Source of the DNA: Prolixibacteraceae bacterium
Lineage (GTDB): Bacteria > Bacteroidota > Bacteroidia > Bacteroidales > Prolixibacteraceae
DNA: 9,249 nt
Reading direction: 5' to 3'
Assembly: GCA_027451165.1 (NCBI GenBank)
Contig: DAIDJX010000123.1
Span: 1-9,249, forward strand
Below, piece by piece: positions 1 through 7,161 of the stretch. The translations under genes and the position numbers were made by a program. The notes beneath the pieces were generated by a model. The model searched no databases, was not told where the DNA came from, and worked only from the letters and a program-made list of their open reading frames with translations. The stretch's first letter is position 1. Each line of letters begins with the position of its first letter.

Positions 1-1214
1 GAATGAACCCTTAAAACGTAAACTCCTTTGGGTACCCAGGTGAGATCGATCTCTTTCCCCGATCGCTGGGAAAGGTTAATTCCGGCATAAACCCTTTCTC
101 CGGTCATTTTGAATATTTCAAGGGAATGAATAACGTCGTCGCACCGGATACGGAATCTTCCCTTATTGGGATTGGGATATACTTCAAACTTTCCCTCCGG
201 AAGGCCGGATATTCCGGTTATTACTTTGTGATATTTGTAATTCGTACTATCCCCCTGAACAACGACCGGAGAACCATTTGCCGGATATAGCCAGTTCTTA
301 TGGGATTCTGTGGTAACCTGATCGTATTGATCCCTGACCGTAATGGTTTGGGTGCTGTTGTACCAGGTACTTCCATTCCATACCCTGGTCAGTCGATCCG
401 TTCGTTTCCGGCTTGTATCATAAGTCACTTTCGTTTGCCAGGAATTCTGCCAGGAATTGCTGATATAATCCTGCGCCAATTCCTGTATCAGATAGTTTTG
501 CGAATCATAAGTGAAAATAAACCGCAGCTGACTTTCCCAGGCACCGTTCATCCAACCTTCAAACAGCCCGCTTGTACACTTGCCGTTGACATCATAAACA
601 TAGCTGGTTCTCCCGGAATTCACCCAGGCAGCGCCATACCCGTATTGCTCCAGTTCTGTAGTCAGATGGTTGTGCTCATAGTAGGTCCGGGTATATTTCC
701 ATTTATTTACCCAGTAGCCATCCCAGGATTGATGGATTTCAACGGTAGGATTTTGATTCCCGTCGAAGCTCGTGATAATTCGCTCCTGATTTTGCCAAAC
801 CCCATTGGACCAAATCTGAAAGATTTCCTGTTTAGAATTATTGCCGTCATCATATGAAACCAGACACTGCCTGTAATTTTCAAGCGTAACTGCCCCTTGC
901 CAGATCTGATTTAACTCCGAAGTCAACCGGTTTTTCCCATCCCATTCAGCGGTATATTGGCCATGCTTTTTCCACGTATTGTCGCTCCTGAGCTGTGTGG
1001 TGTACCCGTTGAGATGATTACCTGCATCATAAGTCATATCAGTGTCCCGGGAGTATATTTCCCACCCTGCTTCCAGCTTCCAGCGGTTAATGCTGAGTAA
1101 CCGGACCAGGGAATCAGCAACAGGTATCTGTTGATGCTTGATCTGGTTGTGCTGAGCCATGGGCATCATTGAAAATCCAACGAGGATTATCCAGATTCCT
1201 GCTAAACTTTTCAT
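1..1214 (-). CDS. T9SS-sorted secreted protein with Trp-rich repeats (C-terminus cut by window edge)
   Basis: The frame stays open from an ATG at 1214 to the left edge: 404 codons, no stop. Residues 1-21 look like a signal peptide (hydrophobic GIWIILVGF, then MAQ). Residues 80-310 hold about seven imperfect units of 25-40 residues, each with a W-x-N/G-x-W core followed by a Y/F-D pair, for example WSNGVW, WMNGAW, WQNSW and WNGSTW. Residues 343-404 match a type IX secretion type A sorting domain: the F-E-V-Y-P-N-P-N motif at 343-350, then a beta-rich stretch ending in GVYVLRV. By family knowledge such proteins cross the outer membrane through the Por/T9SS machine and are anchored at the surface or released. 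The role of the Trp repeats is not known to me; carbohydrate or surface binding is a guess. No Shine-Dalgarno site is visible. Only the last few residues appear to be missing. Confidence 0.87.
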   Translation of the reverse strand, partial: MKSLAGIWIILVGFSMMPMAQHNQIKHQQIPVADSLVRLLSINRWKLEAGWEIYSRDTDMTYDAGNHLNGYTTQLRSDNTWKKHGQYTAEWDGKNRLTSELNQIWQGAVTLENYRQCLVSYDDGNNSKQEIFQIWSNGVWQNQERIITSFDGNQNPTVEIHQSWDGYWVNKWKYTRTYYEHNHLTTELEQYGYGAAWVNSGRTSYVYDVNGKCTSGLFEGWMNGAWESQLRFIFTYDSQNYLIQELAQDYISNSWQNSWQTKVTYDTSRKRTDRLTRVWNGSTWYNSTQTITVRDQYDQVTTESHKNWLYPANGSPVVVQGDSTNYKYHKVITGISGLPEGKFEVYPNPNKGRFRIRCDDVIHSLEIFKMTGERVYAGINLSQRSGKEIDLTWVPKGVYVLRVH

Positions 1215-1310
1215 GACAATATTTTCTGTTTTGGAAAGAAATAGGATTGGCTAAAATAGGAATAATTTGTGTGCAGGAAATGGGAAACAAGGTTCCATTG
1301 TTTATCCGGG

Positions 1311-1347
1311 AAAAGAAAACTCCCCTCCGGAGTGACCAAAGGGGAGT
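1311..1347 (-). terminator. Intrinsic terminator of the lipoprotein gene
   Basis: On the minus strand an 8-bp perfect stem (ACTCCCCT pairing with AGGGGAGT; arms at 1340-1347 and 1319-1326) with a 13-nt loop is followed at once by the T-rich tail TTTCTTTT (1318-1311). It lies about 31 nt after the lipoprotein stop codon and about 100 nt before the next start, so it should end the lipoprotein transcript and isolate the T9SS gene. Confidence 0.8.
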
Positions 1348-1378
1348 CAAGTTGAATGTTTTAACCCGAAGCCTCCTT

Positions 1379-2047
1379 TCAATTCCAGCCTTTTGCTTTC
1401 TTATAGGATTCGTAACTTTTGAACACGATTTTCTTCAGGCTGGTGTTCGCATCATTGATGCCAATTGCTCCGGTGACCTGGTGGGTTTCGCCGGCTTTCA
1501 TTTCTTTGGAAACTCCCAGGATAAGCCAGCGGTCATTAGCATGATCCTTGATGACCTGGTTATTTTCGTCAAACATCAAAGCAGGCACTGTCAGTTGAAT
1601 GTTTTGTCCTCCCATGGTTTTTTTCGAGTCACTTTTCAACTCTATGGTTGCTTCAATGGTAGCCCTGTCCCAATCGATCGCCGTGATTTTAGCCTCCTTT
1701 ACGATATAATCGGCATTCCCGGAAGAATCGACGAAGGAGACAGCCACCGGTAGTCCCAGTTTCGCCACCTCACCGGCAAACTCCGCTTTGGCATCCTCCT
1801 CCAGCTTGTTCAGTTTTGATTGAAGCGCTACCAGATCATCCATGGTTTTGGCTTCGGTCTTTGCCTTGGCTTTTAATGCCGTCTCGTTCTCTTCAAAGGC
1901 TTTTCTGATAGACGCCGTTTTCCCGAAATAGCCTTTGCTTTCAGCTTTTTTCCCGGTGTCACCGGTACTGCTGGTTCCGCCGCCTCCGCAGCTGATCATT
2001 AAGGCCATAACAATGGCCAGGCTTGTTGCAGTCAGTAAATTTTTCAT
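1379..2047 (-). CDS. Small lipoprotein of unknown function
   Basis: The product is 222 aa. The frame extends upstream to 2224, but the ATG at 2047 is chosen because it starts a clear lipoprotein signal: MKNLLTATSL, a hydrophobic stretch, then M-I-S-C with the lipidated Cys at residue 20, followed by GGGG. The upstream extension would be unrelated sequence overlapping the regulator gene. Residues 45-95 are rich in Ala, Lys and Glu and probably helical or coiled-coil. Residues 98-215 alternate polar and hydrophobic residues as in a beta-sandwich. I recognise no catalytic motif or named family. The acidic residues after Cys that mark surface-exposed Bacteroidota lipoproteins are absent, so a periplasm-facing location is more likely. 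It has its own promoter candidate and terminator, so it is probably monocistronic. The regulator gene just upstream may control it; that is inference from position only. Confidence 0.82.
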   Translation of the reverse strand: MKNLLTATSLAIVMALMISCGGGGTSSTGDTGKKAESKGYFGKTASIRKAFEENETALKAKAKTEAKTMDDLVALQSKLNKLEEDAKAEFAGEVAKLGLPVAVSFVDSSGNADYIVKEAKITAIDWDRATIEATIELKSDSKKTMGGQNIQLTVPALMFDENNQVIKDHANDRWLILGVSKEMKAGETHQVTGAIGINDANTSLKKIVFKSYESYKKAKGWN

Positions 2048-2081
2048 TGTTTTAGTTATTGATTTTTTGATTGATTTCTGG

Positions 2082-2113
2082 CAAAATTGGATGAGAAAAG
2101 CCAGGTGTGCAAA
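2082..2113 (-). promoter_or_regulatory. Bacteroidota-type promoter candidate for the lipoprotein gene
   Basis: On the minus strand a TTTG (2113-2110) is separated by exactly 20 nt from CAATTTTG (2089-2082). The known Bacteroidota pattern is TTTG, 19-21 nt, then TAnnTTTG, so there is one mismatch, at the first base of the -7 box. Transcription would begin about 30 nt before the ATG at 2047. Confidence 0.45.
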
Positions 2114-2115
2114 TT

Positions 2116-2149
2116 GTTCTGGTGCTGATTTATGAATCAGTACCAGAGC
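2116..2149. other. Strong inverted repeat between regulator and lipoprotein genes
   Basis: Arms TCTGGTGCTGATT (2118-2130) and AATCAGTACCAGA (2135-2147) pair over 13 positions with only one G/T exception, around a 4-nt loop. One wobble and one more pair extend the stem to 2116-2149. No T-run follows on the minus strand, so it is not a classical terminator. It lies 47 nt after the regulator stop and directly upstream of the putative -33 box of the lipoprotein gene. It may be a transcript 3' end of the regulator or a protein-binding site for the lipoprotein promoter. Confidence 0.6.
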
Positions 2150-2193
2150 TTCGTAACAGATGGAAAAATGGTGCGGGACATCCGCCAATTGCC

Positions 2194-4179
2194 TTACTCT
2201 GCACTCTCCCTTGTATTCCCGCAATATTCTGAAGGCGTCATTCCTTTGAATTTACGGAATGCAACATGAAACGCGCTCTTCGACCGGAACCCTGCCGACA
2301 AGGCTATTCCCTCCATGCTCAGAACCTGCTGCCGTTGATCCTTCAGTAATCTGCAGGCTTCTTCAATGCGGAATTTGTTCAGGAAAGAATGAAAATTACC
2401 ACCAGTCTGTTCATTGATCACCCGTGAAAGGTAAGATGTGTTTGTGCCCAGTTCCACAGCCAGTTCGTGCAGGCTAACTTCACTGCGGAGGTAGTATCTG
2501 TCCTCTTCCATCAGCAGGGTTAATCTTTGGAAAATACCGCTGCTCATCTCCGGACTCAACATGAGCCTGCCATTTTTCGGGACTATAGGGTCTTCAAATT
2601 CCTGTGATCCAGGAATAGGGTTAGCGCTGCTTAGCGGCTGATCTAAAGGTTGATCTTTATTTTTCTCCCCGGAATTTTTGCTGTATTTCCGGATAGAGAT
2701 TGCCATCAGGAAGATCATGATTATAATAGTTGCCGGAATTGCCGCATCATTCAATCCTGGGACAATTCCTGAAGGAGAAGCCTTTCCATTTGAGGAAGAA
2801 CCGGTTGCCAGGGTCAGTTCGTTTTGCATGTCCCGGTAATGCTCTAAATTTGAGGCTTCTTTAACAGAATCTCCTGCCGCAATGTAGCTTTTATAAAATT
2901 GCAATGCCAGCGATTCGTTCCCTTGCGATTGATGAAGCCCGGCGATTTGCTTCAGGTTCTCACTGACAAAATTGTGGTTAAAGGATTCTCTGGCATAGTG
3001 CAGACTGCTGTCGAACATGGATAATGCTTCTGTGAATTGCTTGTTCTGCAGCAGAAACTTCCCAAAGGTGTTGTAATAGACTGTTGCCGACAATTTATCA
3101 CCGGCTTTTAACATATATTGTTCAGCCTCACGGAAAGTTGCTGTGGTTTCTTCATAATCCCGTTTTTCCATAAAGACTTCTGCCAGGTTGCAGGCAGCAA
3201 AACAAGCGCCCTGCCAGTCTCCGGACCTGGTATTGCATGATATTGCCCTGGTAAAACAGGAAACTGCCTCCTGAAATTTCCTGTTATTCTGAAAATATAT
3301 TCCCTGATGATTCAAGGCATAGCCCAATCCTTTGTCGTTGTTCAGGGATTGAAAAATGGTCTCCGCTTTTTTCAGAAGGAACAGTCCTTTCTCCGGATTG
3401 GCGCCGGATTGAAAAATGCCCGCCACGTTGCAGTACAGGTAGGCCACATAAAGACTGTCGCCGCTTTGTTCACACAAACCGGTTGCCTGGATTAAGGCCT
3501 TGTCTCCCTTCTCCGGAAGCCCGGCATCTTTGTACAGGATACCAAGAGAGATCATGGAAGGACCAGCCAACTGCTTCTCTTCGCAGAGCAGAAACGATTC
3601 CTGCGCCTTTGCCAACCAACCGGTAAAACCTTTAAAATCCCCGTTCTGACGGGAAATTCTCCCCAACATCATGCCGGATAACGCGGCAGTCAAATGATCA
3701 TTTTCCATTTCTGCCTTCTCAATGGCCATCTGGCTCATGTCAACGGCCCTGACAGTGTCCCCTGTCCGGAGATAGTACAAGGCAGTATTATAAAAATATT
3801 TTGCGGTTGCCTGTCCGGAACCGGATTGAGTAAAAGCTTTTTCAGCCAGGGTGAGATAGGTAAATACAGAATCGGACTGCTTGATTTTCCGGAGAAGAAA
3901 CGAAGCCAGGCTGACATATGACCGGGCTAGCCTATGATTGTCCTGCAATCGTTGGCTTTCGGCGATGGCCTGCCGGGAAAAGGCGATGGCCTGATTTGCA
4001 GAGTCGTACGGACAAAAGGAGGCCAATTTCAGAAGAGCGTCCACCCGTTCACCTCCCCCGGAATTGTTCAGTCTGTTTTTCAGGAGAACAGATTGCTGTT
4101 TAACGGTCAATGCTGCTGCGCCGGCTGATGCAGTGAATCCAAAAATAATTACTACCGTAAGGATAAAACGGCTTTTCAT
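2194..4179 (-). CDS. Membrane-spanning TPR sensor with C-terminal AraC-type DNA-binding domain
   Basis: The product is 661 aa. Residues 1-23 form a signal peptide (MKSRFILTVVIIFGF then A-S-A-G-A-A). Residues 40-440 are tetratricopeptide-like helix pairs, seen as repeated A-x-x-x-Y/F and G-x-x-x-x-A spacings, for example around 285-315 and 365-395. One transmembrane helix lies at 478-496 (IPATIIIMIFLMAISI) with basic residues after it. A polar linker (500-545) leads to an AraC/XylS-type domain at about 550-655. Its first helix-turn-helix is LHELAVELGTNTSYLSRVIN (570-589). The second spans about 622-643 and ends with the typical F-R-K-F-K-G-M-T-P-S-E-Y. The layout implies a one-component regulator that senses in the periplasm and binds DNA in the cytoplasm. 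TPR/AraC-type fusions are common in Bacteroidota. The ligand is unknown. The adjacent lipoprotein gene is the nearest candidate target, by position only. Confidence 0.88.
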   Translation of the reverse strand: MKSRFILTVVIIFGFTASAGAAALTVKQQSVLLKNRLNNSGGGERVDALLKLASFCPYDSANQAIAFSRQAIAESQRLQDNHRLARSYVSLASFLLRKIKQSDSVFTYLTLAEKAFTQSGSGQATAKYFYNTALYYLRTGDTVRAVDMSQMAIEKAEMENDHLTAALSGMMLGRISRQNGDFKGFTGWLAKAQESFLLCEEKQLAGPSMISLGILYKDAGLPEKGDKALIQATGLCEQSGDSLYVAYLYCNVAGIFQSGANPEKGLFLLKKAETIFQSLNNDKGLGYALNHQGIYFQNNRKFQEAVSCFTRAISCNTRSGDWQGACFAACNLAEVFMEKRDYEETTATFREAEQYMLKAGDKLSATVYYNTFGKFLLQNKQFTEALSMFDSSLHYARESFNHNFVSENLKQIAGLHQSQGNESLALQFYKSYIAAGDSVKEASNLEHYRDMQNELTLATGSSSNGKASPSGIVPGLNDAAIPATIIIMIFLMAISIRKYSKNSGEKNKDQPLDQPLSSANPIPGSQEFEDPIVPKNGRLMLSPEMSSGIFQRLTLLMEEDRYYLRSEVSLHELAVELGTNTSYLSRVINEQTGGNFHSFLNKFRIEEACRLLKDQRQQVLSMEGIALSAGFRSKSAFHVAFRKFKGMTPSEYCGNTRESAE

Positions 4180-4196
4180 TGGCTGAAGTTCCTCAA

Positions 4197-4204
4197 CAAA
4201 AATA
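4197..4204 (-). promoter_or_regulatory. Possible -7 box for the TPR/AraC-type regulator
   Basis: TATTTTTG on the minus strand is a full match to TAnnTTTG, 17 nt upstream of the ATG. No TTTG lies at the expected 19-21 nt spacing (the nearest is 28 nt away), and the leader would be only about 11 nt. Confidence 0.28.
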
Positions 4205-4308
4205 ACAATTATGATTAACTGCTCACCGTCTTCAAACCAATAATCCTCATTTTCCGGCCAGAACGGATCAAGGTTATGGATTTTTACCGGATATCCATTT
4301 GCAATTTA

Positions 4309-4326
4309 GATCAAGATCTTTTGATC
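4309..4326. other. Short perfect inverted repeat overlapping the DUF4256 stop
   Basis: GATCAA and TTGATC flank GATCTT, giving a 6-bp stem with a 6-nt loop that includes the stop codon of the DUF4256 gene. A second 6-bp pair (ATGGAT at 4276-4281, ATCCAT at 4293-4298) lies just beyond. Neither has a T-tail. They could be weak transcript ends or chance palindromes in AT-rich DNA. Confidence 0.25.
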
Positions 4327-4888
4327 ATATCCTTAAAGATCCCCGGAAACCCCGGGCGGCATAGTAGGATTCTGCTCCGTTGTGATAGGTAAAGACGGTG
4401 TTGTAACGCTGGTCACAAAACAGGGCGCCACCCAACTGGCGGATCTCGGGTGGCGTCATTATCCAGCTCGAGGTTTTCAAATCAAAATTCCCCAGTGTCT
4501 GGAGAAGCCGGTATTGTTTTTCTGTCAGCAGGTCAATGCCCATGGATTCTGCCATTTCCAGGGCGCTGCCTGCCGGTTTGAATTCTTTTCTGGACTCCCG
4601 GGCTTCCCTGTCATAGCAAAGACTTCTGCGGCCTTTGGGACTTTCCGGCGAGCAATCATAAAAACAATACTCACCCGATAAAGGATCAATGGATAGCACA
4701 TCCGGTTCCCCGCCACTTTGCTCCATCTGCCACAACGACCACAGCTTTTCAGGATGTTTTTCCAATTTAGCCTGAACATCTTTCCATTTTATACCGGGAT
4801 GCCGGACCGGGTTTTTCTCAAAGCGGGCTTTCAGGGAGTCAATCAGTTCTTTTACCTGAACTTCATTGATTTGCATTTTGTTTTCCAT
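4325..4888 (-). CDS. DUF4256 family protein
   Basis: The product is 187 aa, a typical full length for DUF4256. I recognise the family from the conserved C-terminal half: EFKPAGSALEMAESMGIDLL (102-121), LTEKQYRLLQ, and the stretch T-x-S-W-I-x-T-P-P-E-I-R-x-L-G-G-A-L-F-x-D-x-R-Y (139-162), ending in AARGFRGSLRI. An earlier signature, W-S-L-W-x-M-E-x-S-G-G-E-P-D-V (50-64), also fits. There is no signal peptide, so it is cytoplasmic. The biochemical function is not established. The ATG at 4888 has an AT-rich leader with a small palindrome (ATGAAT, TTT, ATTCAT at 4894-4908); a second ATG lies four codons in. It follows the oxidoreductase gene by 80 nt, which are largely filled by a palindromic repeat, so co-transcription is uncertain. 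Confidence 0.88.
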   Translation of the reverse strand: MENKMQINEVQVKELIDSLKARFEKNPVRHPGIKWKDVQAKLEKHPEKLWSLWQMEQSGGEPDVLSIDPLSGEYCFYDCSPESPKGRRSLCYDREARESRKEFKPAGSALEMAESMGIDLLTEKQYRLLQTLGNFDLKTSSWIMTPPEIRQLGGALFCDQRYNTVFTYHNGAESYYAARGFRGSLRI

Positions 4889-4910
4889 TTTGGATGAATT
4901 TTATTCATTT

Positions 4911-4968
4911 TGTTGCTGCCTGAGCGGCGGTCCCTGAGCGGAGTCGAAGGGAGTCGAAGGCAGCAGCA
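4911..4968. repeat. Nested palindromic intergenic element
   Basis: The inner unit is TCCC (4931-4934), core TGAGCGGAGTCGAA (4935-4948), GGGA (4949-4952). It sits inside an outer unit whose arms are TGTTGCTGCC (4911-4920) and GGCAGCAGCA (4959-4968), which pair at 9 of 10 positions. The outer unit carries the same core split in two: TGAGCGG (4921-4927) and GTCGAA (4953-4958). The core C-C-TGAGCGG-A-GTCGAA-G-G is one I recall as a short palindrome dispersed between genes of many environmental bacteria, including Bacteroidota. The element begins on the base after the oxidoreductase stop codon, so it would fold at the 3' end of that transcript and may stabilise or terminate it. Confidence 0.8.
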
Positions 4969-6303
4969 TCAAACGACCGGTAATTTCCAGGGGGCACGGT
5001 ATTCTGGGGTAATCAGCCGGTTGGCAGCCTCACTGTTGGTAAAACGGCGGTTTTCCTCATCCCACAACAGGAAGGATTCCCCGGTACGGGCGGCGATGTT
5101 GGCGATGTGGGCATGCATGGCGGCAGCCCTGCCCACTTCAGGCGGGGAGGCCGGACGGTTGCGCGATTTGATGCAATCGAGGAAATTCCGGACATGTTCA
5201 CCATGCGATTCCTTTCCCTCCGTGAATTTGTACTCTTCAGCACGGGCCTTCCTGGCATTGTTGTCCCATTCCGGATAAACCATCAGTTTGGAGCGGTCGC
5301 AGACGAGGGTGGCATCGTTGCCCACAAAAGCGATTCCGTAGGTCATATCCCAGGGTCCCCTCTGCAATCCGGCAGTGACCTCATAGTTAATGACAAAATC
5401 CTCTTTAGGGAAGGAGATGGTCATGGAATCAGGAGTTTCCCTGGCACGCTCCTGCCCGTAAGTGTTGGCAGCATAAACCAAGGTTTTGGGAGGTGCCTGA
5501 AGGATATCCTTCGTCCAGAGGCCCATATCGAGCAAATGGACACCCCAGTCACTCTGCAAGCCACCTCCATAATCCCAGAAATGACGCCAGGAACCATGGA
5601 AACGGTTTTTGTTATATGGCCGTTTAGGGGCAGGACCAAGCCACATATCGTAGTCCACACCTGCCGGAACAGGTTCATCGGGTACAATGGCGGGGCCGGT
5701 CCCGTATTCAAAGTTGGCCCAGATATTTACCTTACGTAATTTGCCGATCTTCCCGGATTTCACCAGTTCGTTGGCTTTCTGAAAAAGAAATCCCGAACGT
5801 TGCTGCTGCCCGACCTGGACGGTCTTTTTATAATAATTGGCCGCTTTCACCATGATGTCGCATTCGGCAATGGTGTTGGCCATCGGTTTTTCCACATAGA
5901 CATGCTTCCCGGCCTGCAGCGCCGTAACCATAATGAGGCAGTGCCAGTGGTCGGGGGTGCCGATGATCACGGCATCGATATCCTTTTGCTCCAGGACCTT
6001 CCGGAAATCGCGGTATAGTTTTGGCGACTGGTTGTGGTTCTTTTTAACATCGGCCGCTTTTTCATTGAGCACATTTTCATCAATGTCGCATAAAGCCACA
6101 CATTTCACCTCAGGATTCGAGAGGTGGTGCTTCAGGATCCCGAACCCCATATTACGGCACCCAATGAGGGCGACATTGATTTTTTCACTGGCGGGGGGAT
6201 TCGTTCTGCTTCCCCAAACAGGGGTAGTCATGGATCCCAGTAAGCCGGTCCCGGCCGTAGCCAGGGCGCTTTGACGGATAAAGGTTCTTCGGTTGGTTGG
6301 CAT
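4969..6303 (-). CDS. Tat-exported Gfo/Idh/MocA family oxidoreductase
   Basis: The product is 444 aa, normal for secreted members of this family. A twin-arginine signal opens it: N-R-R-T-F-I-R (4-10), then a small hydrophobic stretch to about residue 31, so the protein should be folded with its cofactor before export to the periplasm. The Rossmann domain starts at KINVALIGCRNMGFG (41-55), with G48 and G53 but Arg in place of the middle Gly of GxGxxG. The family EKP motif is at 138-140 (YVEKPMANT), preceded by IIGTPDHWH. The C-terminal domain has GGGLQSDWGVHLLDMG (246-261), with D252 and H256 in the usual catalytic positions. Known relatives use NAD(P) to oxidise or epimerise sugars, cyclitols or their derivatives; the substrate cannot be read here. 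It starts 25 nt after the outer-membrane protein gene and is probably in its operon. Confidence 0.92.
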   Translation of the reverse strand: MPTNRRTFIRQSALATAGTGLLGSMTTPVWGSRTNPPASEKINVALIGCRNMGFGILKHHLSNPEVKCVALCDIDENVLNEKAADVKKNHNQSPKLYRDFRKVLEQKDIDAVIIGTPDHWHCLIMVTALQAGKHVYVEKPMANTIAECDIMVKAANYYKKTVQVGQQQRSGFLFQKANELVKSGKIGKLRKVNIWANFEYGTGPAIVPDEPVPAGVDYDMWLGPAPKRPYNKNRFHGSWRHFWDYGGGLQSDWGVHLLDMGLWTKDILQAPPKTLVYAANTYGQERARETPDSMTISFPKEDFVINYEVTAGLQRGPWDMTYGIAFVGNDATLVCDRSKLMVYPEWDNNARKARAEEYKFTEGKESHGEHVRNFLDCIKSRNRPASPPEVGRAAAMHAHIANIAARTGESFLLWDEENRRFTNSEAANRLITPEYRAPWKLPVV

Positions 6304-6328
6304 ACGGATTGAGTTTTATTGAATAAGA

Positions 6329-7042
6329 TTATTTCAGGGTAAGAATCACGTTGAGATAGACATTCTGAGCGTCAGGGTTGAAGATGAACTCTGTTTTAAG
6401 GGGTAAGTTCAGGTTCCCGATCACAAATTCCTTCGTTAATCCCAGTCCGACATTGACCAAAGCAGGCCGTTCAGCATAAAACCCCTTGCCCGTCGTACCC
6501 CCCGCGAAAAAGTCGGCGGTAAAAGGCCCGATCTCTTTTTCGTAACTTAGTTCAAAATAGGTGGAGAAATTCTGCTTCAGCGTCTCCTCCTCACGATCGC
6601 AACCCCAGGCCCAGAAAGAGCAAAGCAGGGAGAGGGGAACTTTTCTGAATGGTTCAAGGATGGTATAAACATCGAACATGTGCATGGTGGTTTCTCTTCG
6701 GAAATCGAAAAAAGAGTGTCTGGCACCCAGGGAGTCGTTGATCCCGAAGTAGTCGGTGATGCCAATGGTCATAAACTCCCCAATCCGGTATTCTGCGGTA
6801 AAGTCAATTTCAACGTATCCATGGTGCTCCATGGGGTACGATCCCCAAACCATGAAATTCCAGCGGCCGTTGTCGTATCCGAATGAGGGCTGGATGACCG
6901 GTGATTCCGTGTAGGACATGCCCCGGAATATCCAGCGGTTGGCCAGGTCGACCTGCAGATAAAGACTGGAATCTGCACTCTGGGCCATTCCCGAGAAGGA
7001 AAGCAAAAAAGTAAGACAGAAAAAGAGCGTTTTCCGGATCAT
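6329..7042 (-). CDS. Outer-membrane beta-barrel-like protein (TorF/TIGR02001-like)
   Basis: The product is 237 aa from the ATG at 7042. A TTG two codons upstream (7048) would give a slightly longer form, but the ATG sits directly before the signal peptide. MIRKTLFFCLTFLLSFSGMAQ is a signal peptide with likely cleavage after A-Q. The mature protein opens with L-A-N-R-W-I-F-R-G-M-S-Y-T-E-S-P, which resembles the start of the TorF/TIGR02001 putative porin family. It continues with amphipathic strands rich in aromatic residues at alternating positions and ends in YLNVILTLK, fitting a small barrel of perhaps 8-12 strands. The family's function is poorly known; a porin or structural role is inferred. 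Its stop is 25 nt before the Tat oxidoreductase, suggesting a two-gene unit linking outer-membrane entry and a periplasmic enzyme. Confidence 0.75.
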   Translation of the reverse strand: MIRKTLFFCLTFLLSFSGMAQSADSSLYLQVDLANRWIFRGMSYTESPVIQPSFGYDNGRWNFMVWGSYPMEHHGYVEIDFTAEYRIGEFMTIGITDYFGINDSLGARHSFFDFRRETTMHMFDVYTILEPFRKVPLSLLCSFWAWGCDREEETLKQNFSTYFELSYEKEIGPFTADFFAGGTTGKGFYAERPALVNVGLGLTKEFVIGNLNLPLKTEFIFNPDAQNVYLNVILTLK

Positions 7043-7084
7043 AGGCAAAGGTTTTATATTATTGCATCAAAGCGTTAGTGTGAT

Positions 7085-7161
7085 GTAAATCCGAAATCAC
7101 AAATCCGAAATCACAAATCCGAAATCGTAAATCCGAAATCGTAAATCCGAAATCCGAAATC
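7085..7161. repeat. 14-bp tandem repeat array, five copies plus a partial
   Basis: Five head-to-tail units of the form GT/AC followed by AAATCCGAAATC start at 7085, 7099, 7113, 7127 and 7141, then a partial CCGAAATC ends at 7161. The 12-base core is identical in all five; only the first two bases vary (GT, AC, AC, GT, GT). It lies between the hydrolase stop and the barrel gene start, so it falls in the 5' leader or promoter area of the barrel gene. I recall similar AAATCCGAAATC repeats between genes of other Bacteroidota. There is no open frame or spacer pattern to suggest CRISPR. Confidence 0.9.

Noticed and set aside
300..857. Plus-strand open frame of 185 codons
   Set aside because: It lies antisense within the T9SS protein gene, whose minus frame has a signal peptide, repeats and a sorting domain. 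The plus product has no recognisable domain.
1247..1753. Plus-strand open frame of 168 codons across the terminator and lipoprotein gene
   Set aside because: It reads through a clear intrinsic terminator and is antisense to the lipoprotein; no domain is visible.
2048..2224. Upstream extension of the lipoprotein frame to 2224
   Set aside because: It would overlap the regulator gene and place 59 unrelated residues before a clear lipoprotein signal. The stretch holds the promoter and hairpin instead.
5107..5739. Plus-strand open frame of 210 codons
   Set aside because: Antisense to the conserved C-terminal half of the Gfo/Idh/MocA oxidoreductase; it is a codon shadow with no domain of its own.
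7085..7161. CRISPR array
   Set aside because: The repeats are 14-bp and contiguous, with no spacers and no cas genes nearby.
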